DNA from: Elephas maximus indicus
Taxonomy: Eukaryota; Chordata; Mammalia; Proboscidea; Elephantidae
Direction: 5' to 3'
Length of the DNA stretch: 64,000 nt
Assembly (NCBI RefSeq): GCF_024166365.1
Contig: NC_064826.1
Span: 19,926,001 to 19,990,000, forward strand
Shown: piece by piece, positions 11,901 to 23,900 of the stretch
How positions within the stretch are numbered: the stretch's first letter is position 1
How the letters are laid out: each line of letters begins with the position of its first letter
The notes under the pieces: generated by a model
What the model was told of the DNA's origin: nothing
Databases searched by the model: none
Seen by the model: the letters and a program-made list of their open reading frames with translations, nothing else
Position numbers and translations under genes: made by a program

Positions 11901-14900
11901 GCAACTAATGTCACAAAACAATATTATTAATTGTTTAATGAGAAACTCATTTGCTCTGCAAACCTTCACCTAAAGCGCAATTTAAAATATATATATATAT
12001 ATTTATATTCACGATTTATCCACAAGTCAAACAAGCCCAAAGAACTTGTTTCCAAGCCCTCCGTAGGTCCGAATCAGTGAAGAGGTGGGGAAAGGACTGC
12101 TAGAGGTAGTTAGTTGGCCTGACAGCAGTTCAAGCCTGACATGAGGAAGAAGACATAAATACTTTCAAAGCAGAGATAAGATTTAAAAAAGCAAAAGAGG
12201 CTGTGGCCACTTAGCACAGGGAGGGAACAATCCCATAGGGCACAGTAGGTCTTCAGGATATCATAGATATGTAATAATGGATGCTCAGCAGACCACTTGC
12301 TCATGAAGAAAGGGGCTCAAATCTCTTCTACATGCTGTTGAAGAAGGCAGGAAAGTATGAAACCCATGTTAGAATTATTTTCATTTAAAATGGTTAATAC
12401 AGGAAAAGTTCCAGTACTTGAAGGGAAAAACATCAATTATTTATGTAGCACAGACCATGACGCAGGGGGTTAGAGAGAGTACTGTTAGGCAAACACTGAT
12501 GACTTTTTTGGGAAGCAAGGAGGGCAGACAGTCCACAAAGAACACAAAGGAGGGACTTTTGAAAGAGGTAAGGAGTTTTCTGTATCCCAGACAATCCTCC
12601 GGAGACCCTCCCTCTTCTTCTGTCGGTGGAATCTGGTAAGCATCTCTGAGCTTTTTTGCTGGGGAGAATGTCTTTGATGAGGGAGGACAAGGCCCTTACT
12701 TAAACTGGTGTTTGGCCCCAAAGCCAGGACCCTAGTGACCCACAAAGATCTTTCAAGAAGACCTCCTCCTCTGAGGGCTTGCACGAGGCTCTTAACACTC
12801 TTTAAAAAACCCCAGTGCCTTCGAGTCAATTCTGACTCATAGCGACCCTATAGGACATAGTAGAACTGCCCTATAGAGTTCTTTAGTCCCTAAGTTCTGA
12901 CTAATTAAGCAGAGGGTGGAGAAACCCCCCTGACGTGTTCTCTGGAGAGCTCCATTTAACAACAACAATAATAATAAACCATGAATAATTAATGGCTGTT
13001 GCTGCAATTAGCAACACAAACACCAACATCATGCTAATGGCTTCATGCAGCCTGGTGGCATAGGAAACACAGACAAGAGTGAGGAGATCAGAGTGGAGAG
13101 GAGGGCCGGGTGGGATGGACCCCTGAAGGGAACGGCTAGGGAGGTGAAGCAGGTAGGGTGGGCAAGTGAGCTCAAGAATCGAAGAGAAAATAAATGTCAG
13201 CAAGTTTGCAGGGGCTCTGAGGGTGGAATAACTGTTGGAAAACAGTTGGAGGAGGAGGCAGAAGAAGAGAAAAGAAGGCACTAGCTTGAAAAAGGAGGGA
13301 AGAGGTGCTTCAGTGGTAGAACTCTTGCCCTTCACCCAGGAGACCCAGGTTTAATTCCCAGCCAATGCGCCCCGTGCTCAGTCACCACCTGTCTGTCCGT
13401 GGAGGCTTGCATGTTGCTATGATGCTGAACAGGTTTCAGTGGAGCTTCCAGACTAAAATGGACTAGGAAGAAAGGCCTGGTGATCTGCTTCCAAAAACCA
13501 GCCAATGAAAACCCTATGGATCACGACAGCCCCATCCCACTGTGTGTGGGGTCCCCATGAGTCAGGGGTCAACTTGAAGGAAGCTAACAACAGCTTGAAA
13601 GAAATCAGAGCTGTGCTTCCTGTTCCTATGTTCATGTTTGCATTCCCATTTACAGCTGGGCTTGTGGAGAATTGCTGCATTTTTTCCAAAGGGAACATTT
13701 CAAGACAGACTCACAAAAGAAGAGACCTGGAAGGATCTCAGCAGGAACTGACCAAATCGCTGAGATGAAATCAGGGCTTCAAACCAGTTTTGTTCTGGCT
13801 CAAACCCCTGCTGATAATTTGCGTTTCTAACAAGTTCCCAGGAAGTTATACATAAGAATCACTGGAGATCTTATTAAAATAGGTTCTGATTCAATATACC
13901 TGGGGTGGAAACGCAAATTCTCAGCAGGGGTTCGAACCGGAATGAACTGGTTCAAACAGCTGGATGAAACATCTCTGCGAGAAACCAAAACAAAGGCACC
14001 TCTTTCCTCAAAGTGAGCTTGTGGTAATGAGCCTCTAGCCCAGGTTTGGGGACTTGGTAGATTTGGGAGTTTTGGGGGGTTTTTTTGGCTTGATGCTAAC
14101 CCATGTTGGGGGCCCCCACCCCAGCTCTTTCTGCTCCAACACTTGTTCATTTTTGATAAAAGGTGAGGCCATCTCTCCTACTCCTCCAGCCCTACCCCCA
14201 TCTGTCTGCCAATCCAAAGCTGAGTTTCCTCTGAAAATGGAATGGGCTTGAGGACATTTTGGTAAACTACGTCAGGATCTTTAATGCCAGGTAAAGAATG
14301 CAGACTCTACTATGCTGGAGGACTGAACTCCTCCTGGGCAAGAGGTAAACAGAATAATAGTGGTGGTAATCGTGACGAAGACCACTGCAGAGGCCACTGT
14401 AACGCAGGCTTGACGTAAATTCCATCTATTACTAACAACAAAAACAATCACAGGAAGTCCAGCTGGCAGCTCTCTCCCACTCCATTTCGAGATCCCCCTC
14501 AAGCATTTTCTAAGTAACTAATCAGGACAGCAAGTACTTACAGACAGTGGTGCAGATGGGACCCACTTGGTACTGAGTGCCCGACAAGGAAGCCAGAGCT
14601 TTGGCTGCACGCCTCGCCACCTCATCCTGAGAGAGAGAATCAGCAGAGTGAGAAAGAATGGATCCTGTTAGCCCGACATTCCTTCGCTGCTCTGTACTGT
14701 GATGGTTTGGAAGAGTCTCTGCACCCTTCCCAATTTTCCCTTCTGGTTTCTTCTTCTTTCCCACCCAACCAGAGCCCCGTCAACCAAAAACCCCAGTACT
14801 GTCAAGTCGATTCCAACTCATAGCAACCCTACAGGACAGAGTAGAACTGCCCTATAGGGTTTCCAAGGAGTGGCTGGTGGGTTCAAACCGATGACCTTTT

Positions 14901-17900
14901 GGTTAGCAGCTGAACTCTTAACCACTGCACCACCAGGGCTCAAGCCTGATTATAAATGAGGGACATCGGCTGCTTCCTTCAACTCCCTCTCCTGCCACAA
15001 GCTCAGTTCTTCACTTCCAGTTTGAGGAAAGTAGTGGAGAAGGGTAAAGAGAGGTGCAAGATGGCGGTAAGTACTCGGCAAGCGTGAGTATTGCAGACTC
15101 AGATTGGAAGAGCTGTGTTCAAGCTCTCCAAAGATCTGCAGGGCTGCTACCCAACCCATTAAGAATATGACAAAGGCACCATCACCTCCACCTGCCCTGA
15201 CGGAGGGGAATGTCCTGTCCATGACATGAGAGAAGGTCATGTACATTCAAGAGGAAACCATCTAAGAGGTGGGTATTCCAGAGTAGAGGTGGAAGCAGGG
15301 CCACCCCATATGGATGTGCCCTGCTCAGGCACCTGCTGAAGAAGACCAGTGGAGGCCTAATTGAGTCCACAACTAGCCATGAGCCCTGGGTCGGCGTGTA
15401 TCTACTTAGAGGTTCACGGGCCTATGGGGCCTTGAGCAGAGGGGTGCACTCAAGCCGATTGGCACAGAGGCAGTGGCTGTCGTCACCCTGCAAATGTGAT
15501 CCCTACTCCACCCCAAGTGCCTCTCCGCGTCCTGGGGCGCATCTCTGTAACTGACACAGAGTGCCCTCCTCACACCCTCCTCAACAGGAACAAGGAACAT
15601 CTCCCCCTGCCCAGTGCATTGCCGAGCAGTGGGCCCTCGATATGTTTCAGTCAGACAAACAAGCGAGAAGGAAAGGCAGGTAGGCAGGTGTGGCTCGTGG
15701 AACTCACAGCAGACACAGAAATGAAGAACACCATCTTCTTCCTGTCCCCAGGAAGCCTGATGGCACTTTCCGAAGAGCAGGGAGAGAAGAATCAAAACCA
15801 GATGCCATTCACTGAGTCAATTTCAACTCACAGAGACCCCATGTGTGTCAGAGTAGAACTGTGCTCCATATGGTTTTCAACAGCTGATTTTTCAGAAGTA
15901 GATATCCAGGCCTTTCTCCTGAGATGCCTCCGAATAGACTCAAACCTCCCACCTTTCAGTTAGCAGCTGAGTGCTTAGTCGTTTGCACCACTCAGGGAGA
16001 GAAGACAGGACCCTTAATGAACCAACCCCGGGCTTCTGACTTTCTCTATGAAGATGTAGACCGACCACTTTGGCAACACCTGGAGGGTAAGGCAGGCTGG
16101 GTTTGGGTGGAAGGAAGCCACTTACCAGCTCCTCAGCATCTGGGGCCTTGCTGACCGTGTACCCATATGGGTACATCAGCAGCTGTGAATAGCTGTGCAG
16201 GTCAATGAAGCATTTGAAATTCCCATGTTCTTGGATGAAATTTACCACCGATTTCACCTCCACTTCTGAATTGGCATGGGGCCCATGGTACACTTCAGAG
16301 CATGGGTTGTCACTGGATCCCTCTCCTGTGGGTGAGCCCAAGAAGAAACATCAACCCATAGGCCAAGGAAACGGATGCAAGACACTCAATTATGAGGAGG
16401 GCTACGGAGGTATCAGCAATGGGCAGGCCACTGCTAGGCCCTCCTGAGAACCTGCCGGGTGGTGCTATATAGGGGGCAGGGCACAAGAGGGGGCTGCTGG
16501 GGTATTGCTATGCTAGAGCTAAGAGGAAAAACTGCTACGACTCCTTTAAATGGATAACGTTGACCTTCTCTTGCACCAATAACAGCTGTTATGAATAATT
16601 AATATTGTACTTGACAATGAGTTGTAATTAAGTATTCTAGATAGTTAATATGAATACCAATTAATAGTGAAAATGACTCCATTTATCCTAGCGTCAACTC
16701 ATTTTCTTGGTTCAGATCCTAACAGCCAAGTGCTGCCAAAAATAATCTATTGTTGTGGCTGAAATCTCTTGATTATTTGACATGTATTTAGAAATACTGT
16801 CTTCTGTATTACTTCACAATACAGCTCCCCAAGGTATCCGGTATCCAGCAGAAGGACTAGCTGGCCTCGCTTGGATGCCCTCAGTTCCCACATTTGTATC
16901 AGCTCCTTCCCCTCAGTCACAATGTTTTCCTCTCACTGGTTTTTGTGGTATTTGTAGGCAAGTATGAGAAGTATGTCAACAGAAACAAAACATCGTGCTG
17001 CTGACAATTAGTGAAGGAGAACTACATGCATTTGGCATTGGAAGGTAGGTTTGGAGCCATATGATCTTGAGATTGTTTCTGACCACCATGTTTTTATTTC
17101 AGATAATGTAATTCATTCACGAAAGAAGAATAAATAAGAAATAAATAAGATAAGATATGAGAAAGTCGCAGGCACTTTTGTAGGGGTGTGATCTTTAAAC
17201 AGCTGGAACTCAGAACTCAGGTCTCTAACTCTCATTCTCTTTCCATAACGTTAAGTTGCCAACGTTCATACATATTCACACATCGAAGGGTAAACTGCTG
17301 GACTTTGATCTTCATGACACGACCTGACGCCCTAACAGTGGGAACTGTTCTGTTCTCTTTGAAGTTGCTTCCAGGAGCCCCCTACCCAGCCCCCCACGCC
17401 CCAACCCCCCACCCCCCACCCCCCACAGCAACTTGCCCAGGAGAAGGTGATATGGCCAGGGAATAAAGAAGGCCCTGGAGTTTGTACATCTAAGACTACA
17501 ACAGTGGGTTATAAAAGATTAGGGGAAAAAAAAAGGTGCCATTGACTTCAACTCATTGCAACCCCACGTGTGTCAGGGTAGAACTATGCTTTTGTTATGA
17601 ATTGAATTGTGTCCCCCAAAAATGTGTGTTGTAAATCCTAGCCTAGGGTGGTTATAATCCCATTTGGGAATGGGTTGTCTTTTTTACTTTAATGAAACAG
17701 GGTTAATGTGGGGTGTGTCTTTTGAGATATAAAAAGAGATTAAACAAGCAATTGAAAGGAGGAGAGATGGGGTAAGATAGATGCCAAGACACATGGAGAT
17801 CTCCAAGGAGCCAAGAAGCAGAAGCTGAAGAGACAAGCACCTTCCTCCAGAGACTAGAGAAAGTAAGCCTTCCTCTAGGGCTGGTGCTCTGAATTCAGAC

Positions 17901-20900
17901 TTCTAGCCTCCTGAACTGTGAGAAGATAAATTTCTGTTTGTTAAAGTCATCCACTTGTGGTATTTCTGTTATAGCAGCACTAGATAACTAAGGTTTCAAT
18001 AGCTGACTTTTCAGAAATAGATTGTCAGGCCTTTCTTTCAAGGTGTCTCTGAGTTGACTCAACCCTCCAACCTTTCAGTTAGCAGCCAAGTACATTAACC
18101 ATTTGCTCCACCCAGGAAGACCATAAACATTAGTGTACATTGTAAACCCAATGCAAAGAGGCTCTGGCCACCGTTCTCTCAGAAGGGCAGGAATTCCTCA
18201 ATTATTCCCTTTCAAAATTAGAAAAATAAGATAAAAAAATCAAACCAGTTCCCCCCAAAGTCTCTGAATGAATCAGCAATGGAGCTAGACTGGAAGCTGG
18301 TTCCTCACTGGAGCTCAGGGTCCTAGTAGAACAGGCTACTCCAGTGGTAGCAGGATTTGAGAACAGTCCTCCCTCCTACCTGCAAAACTGGCATTCCAAT
18401 TTCTGTTTGGGTCGGCACCAATGCAGTTGCTTCCAGGATTTCGGGACCGTGTCTTCCTCCAGAACCGGTTCTGAAAAATCCATGAAACATTCAGAGATCG
18501 GTCAGGGTGCTTGAGAGGGGTCCACAATGGAAAGAGCACTGGACAGGCAAGCTGCTGGGGCTCTGGATGCCCGAGGATGCACTGAGCAGTCTCCTTTCAC
18601 CCCCAGAGAGAGGAGGGGTAGCCGTCTCTGGTGCTAAGAGAGGCATACCCCAAAACTCCCTGATGAGAATTCAAAATGCCAGGACCAGGCTGACACCACC
18701 TAAACCCATCGACCAATTCTTGGTTTTAGACAGACATCATGTGCTTCCATCATCAGGGAGGCAGAGCTCCAATTTCATTCTTGCTGAAAAAACTGAACCC
18801 GAATCAAATGCAGCCTCCAGATGTGACCTCCTGTTATAGGAAATAAGGTGATAAGGAGATTAAATGGCACAAAGCAGCCAGTGGCCAAATTCCAAACATG
18901 AGACATTCTGTAGGGCAAATCACTTGGTTTCTCCAGCAAATGAGGGGCTTTTGGAAACGGCAATGGGAAGGAAGGCCTTTGGTAGAATAAGAGAGACTTC
19001 AGAGACAGACCAACCAAATGCAGTGCACAGACCTTGTTTGTATCCTGACTGGAACAAACTGCCTCTTAAAAGACATTTTTAAGACAACTGGTGTTATTAG
19101 ACAACATTAAAGAACTGGCTCTGTTTTAAAGCTGATAGTGGTGAGATGTCTTTTTTTTTTTTTTTCCTTAAGGTAGAGATGCATACCAAAGTATTCTTGG
19201 GTGGGATAACATGATGTCTGGGTTTGCTTTAAAATATTTCAAGAAAAAAATGTGGGAGCGGGAAATGGACTGAAAGAATATTGGGAAAATGTGGATAACT
19301 GTCTGGTGGTGTAGTGGTTAAGTGCTAAGGCTGCTAACCTAAGGGTCGGCAGTTTGAATCCGCCAGGCGCTCCATTGGAAACTCTATAGGGCAGTTCTAC
19401 TCTGTCCTATAGGGTCGCTATGAGTCGGAATCGACTAGACGGCACTAGATACTGGGTGGGTCTAAGATGGTGTCAAGGGGGTTCATTACGCTTTATTCTC
19501 GCTAAGAAAAATGATTTCCTGGTGATTCCCAACTGTGAGAATGACTGGCAAATGAAATCCCAAGGAAACTGATGACGAGCTTATCCGTGGAAATATTCTC
19601 CTGGGTCATAATGCTGCTTAGGGACAAAGCAAGATATTCATCAAGAGCCTTAAGTCCACGCCCAGCCCAGTTGGGTTGACTCACTTTGGTCTGAGTGTAT
19701 ACATATCCATCGGGATTGGCCACGGGCAGCAAGAAAATGTCCATTTTCTCCAGGATGGAGGTGACGGCTGGGTCCTTCTTGTAGTCAGATACAATCTGAG
19801 CACGGACAGGCTTGTCAGCTATGCCTTGTCTATGCACCTCCCCCACCCCCCAGATGCCCAGCTCTGAGAACAGCACCCTGGGAGCCTCGCTGCCTCCCTC
19901 CCAGCTCTCTGCCAAACCCTCTGAGCCATCACTCCCTGCGTGGAACACAGCTGCATGAGTGACATCTCCCTCAGTCAGTCCTGGGGCCCAGGCTAGTCGT
20001 TCCTTCCGGAGTAGGGGCGCCGTCGAGTTGATTCCAATTCATGGCAACCCCATGTGTTACAAGAGTAGAACTGATACATAGGGTTTTCTTGGCTGTAATC
20101 TTTATGAAAGTAGATCGCCAGGCTTTTCTTCCACAGTGCTGCTGGATAGATTCAAACCACCAAGCTTCTGGTTAGTTGTCAAGCACAAACTGTGTGCACT
20201 ACCCAGGGACCTTTAGGAATCTTATTCCCTATTGCTGAGCTGAAAGGGTCCCGGCCTACTGCACCTGGACCGAGCACCTCGTCCCCTACACCCAGCCATG
20301 TGGGACGCTGTGGGGGAACCCCAGGCCCACCAGAACTCCTGGCTAATCCCAGGAGGCATGACCTTCCTCGCCGTCCAGATGCCTGTGGCCTGGGAGATCC
20401 ACTCTCGGGAATGGATGCCTGCATTCAGCCAGATGGCCGGCCGCCGCTCACCTGCTCCGGTGCTGAACTGTGGCAGGAAAAAGGGCAGAAGTGACCGCCA
20501 GGCCGCGTCTCCACCTCCCTCTCCCATCGCACTCCTTTTCATTTAATCCATTTAAGACCATTCAGAAACCAAGTGTTCTGGAGGGCACCATCTATTCATT
20601 GGGCTGCTCAATTGTTTGGTGGGGCTGAGCCCCAGCTCCAGGCAGCTGGAGCATCTCCCATTGCAAGCACACGTGGAAGGAAAACAAACGCTATTGTGGA
20701 CTGTAATGACACTGTGATTAGCGATAATACGTCTCTTTGTCAATGGCATTAATGGACTCTGTCTCCTGCCTTTGCCATGGTCAGAGCTTGGAGCTATCGA
20801 AGCCAGGGTCTCCATCAGTCTAAACGCAATTATTTTACAGCGACCAGCTCAGTGGCACATACCCTCTCACTGGTAATTTGCTGATTGCTGTAAGTCTGTG

Positions 20901-23900
20901 TTCTTCTGGGCTTAGAGGATTCTAAGGGTTTGGCAAATTGTTCGCACCATCAGTTAGTTGTCCGATGGTTGGTATCTCCAAATTTCTTGTCACTCATTGG
21001 ACTGGATTATTTACATACAGTAAAACCTGTGAAAGCCAGAACCTGTGTAAGGCAGAAACCTGTCGGGAGAAGGAAAACTCAAATATTCTCCACTAAAAAG
21101 AGCAATAGTAAAGTGGTAAGACTGCACCCTATCAAAGACGGAAAATTTATAAGACCCACAAAAGCAAGACAGTCATGTTGAGTTCCGGCTCTCACAGGTT
21201 TCGCTGTAACTTATATAATGATCATTGTTCTCTATCTCCTTTGCCAATATAACCTGAATCTGTTAGAAATATCTGGAAATTAGGCTTTGTGCAGCCAAGG
21301 GCCCATAGGCTAAAATTAGCATCCGAGGTTGTTTTTCCAATAAGCCAAACCAAACCGGAGCCTGGTAACACAGTGGTTAAGAGCTACAGTGAGTTTTGGT
21401 TGCTAACCAAAACGTCAACAGTTCGAATCCACCACCCGCTCCTTGGAAGTCCTGTGGGGCAGTTCTACTCTGTTCCATAGGGTTGCTACGAGTCGGAATC
21501 GACCCGACGGCAACAGGTTTTTTGTTTTTGAAACCAAACCAGTTACCATCAAGCCAACTCTGACTCATGGAGATTCCATGTGCTTCCCGGTAGGACTGCT
21601 TGCCACAGGGTTTTCAGTGGCTGTGAGATTTTGGAAGTAGGTCACCAGACCTTTCTTCCAAGGCACTTCTGGGTGGACTCGAACCACCAATCTTTCAGTT
21701 AGTAGCCAAGTGCATTAACTGTTTGCGTCACCTAGGGACTCTGCTTTTCCGGTGTTGTTGTTAGGTGCCATTGAGTCGGTTCCGACTCATAGTGACCCCA
21801 TGCACAACAGAACGAAATACTGCCCAGTCCTGCACCATCCTCACAATTGTTGTTATGCTTGAGTCCATTTTTTTGCAGCCACTGTGTCAATCCATCTCGT
21901 TGAGGGTCTTCCTCCTTTCCGCCGACCCTCTACTTTACCAAGCATGATGTCCTTCTCCAGGGACTGATCCCTCCCGATAACATGTCCAAAGTATGCGAGA
22001 CGAAGTCTCACCATCCTTCCTTCTGAGGAGTTTTCTGGTTGTACTTCCAAGACAGATTTGTTCGTTCTTTTGGCAGTCCATGGTATACACAATAATCTTT
22101 GTCAACACCACAATTCAAAGGTGTCAATTCTTCAGTCCGCCTTATTCATCAACCAGCTTTGGCATGCCTATGAGCAACTGAAAACATCATGGCTTGAGTC
22201 AGGCGCACCTTAGTCCTCAGGCTGACGTCTTTGCTTTCCAACACTTTAAAGGGTCTTTTGCAGCAGATTTGCCCAATGCAATGCGTCTTTTGATTTCTTG
22301 ACTGCTGCTTCCATGAGTGTTGATTGCGGATCTAAATAAAATGAAATCCTTGACAACCTCAATTTTTTCTCCCTTTGTCATGATATTGCTTATTGGTCCA
22401 GTTGTGAGGATTTTTGTGTTCTGTCTGTTGAGGTGTAATCCATACTGAAGGCTGTGGTCTTTGAGCTTCATCAGTAAGAGCTTAAGTCCTCATCACTTTC
22501 AGCAAGCAAGGCTGTGTCATCTGCATAACACAGATCGTTCATGAGTCTTCCTCCAATCCTGATGTAGTCCAGCTTCTCAGATTATTTGCTCAGCAGACAG
22601 ATTGAATAGGTATGGTGAAAGAATACAACCCTGACACATACCTTTCCTGACTTTAAACCACGTAGTATCCCCTTGTTCTGTTTGAACGACTGCCTCTTGA
22701 TCCACGTACAGACTCCTCCTGAGCACAATTAAGTGTTCCAGAATTCCCATTCTCCACAATGTTATCCATAATTTGCTATGATCCACACAGTCGAATGCCT
22801 TTGCATAGTAAATAAAACACAGGTAGACATCTTTCTGGTATTCCCTGCTTTCAGCCAGGATCCATCTGACATCAGCAATCATGTCCCTGGCTCCGTGTCC
22901 TTTCTAAATCTGGCTTGAATTTCTGGCAGTTCCCTGTCAATACACTGCTGTAGCCACTTTTGAATGATCTCCAGAAAAACTTTGCTTGCATGAGATATTA
23001 ATGGTATTGTTCAATAATTTCTGCATTCCATTGGATCACTTTTATTGGGAATAGGCATAAATATGGATCTTTTCCAGTCGGTTAGCCAGGTAGCTGTCTT
23101 CCAAATTTCTTGGCATAGACAAGTGAGCACTTCCAATGCTACATCCATTTGTTGAAACATCTCAATTAGCATTCCGTCAATTCCTGGAGGCTTGTTTTTT
23201 GACAATGCCTTCAGTGCAGCTTGGACTAACCTTCAGTACAATTGGTCCCTGATCATATGTTAACTCCTGAAATGGCTGAATGTTGACCAATTCTTTTTGG
23301 TATCAAGACTGTGTAGTCCTTCTAACTTCCTTTGATGCTTCCTGCATTGTTTAATATCTTCCCCGTAGAATCCTTCAGTATTGCAACTCAAGGCTTGAAT
23401 TTTTTCTTCAGTTCTTCCAGCTTGAGAAATGCTGAGCATGTTCTTCCCTTCTGCTTTTCTATCTCTAGGTCTTTGCACATGTCATCATAATACTTTACTT
23501 TGTCTTCTCGAGCCGCCCTTTGAAATCTTCTATTCAGTTCTTTTACTTCATCATTTTTTCCTCTTGCTTTAGCTACTCAACATTCAAGAGCAAGTTTCAG
23601 AGTCTCTTCTGACATCCATTTTGGTCTTTTTTTTCTTTCCTGTCTTTTTAATGACCTCTTGCTTTCTTTATGTGTGATGTCTTTGATGTCATTCTACAAC
23701 TCATCCCATCTTCGGTCATTAGTGTTCAACACATCAAATCTATTCTTAAGATGGTGTCTAATATACTAAAGGTCATACTTTGGCTCTTGTGGACTTGTTC
23801 TAATTTTTTCAGTTTCAGCTTGAACCTGCATATGAGTAATTGATGGTCTGATCCGCAGTCGGCCCCTAGCCTTGTTCTGACTGATTATATTGAGCTTTTC

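Noticed and set aside
12901-13335. 144-codon hydrophobic open frame
   Set aside because: Runs into the tRNA-Gly SINE; the composition reflects a purine-rich opposite strand rather than a gene.
13303-13370. Functional tRNA-Gly gene
   Set aside because: Continuous with a SINE body and tail, mismatched stems, and a second dispersed copy; it is a retroposon head.
15496-15963. 155-codon open frame
   Set aside because: The C-terminal part is an inverted AfroSINE and the rest has no recognisable motif.
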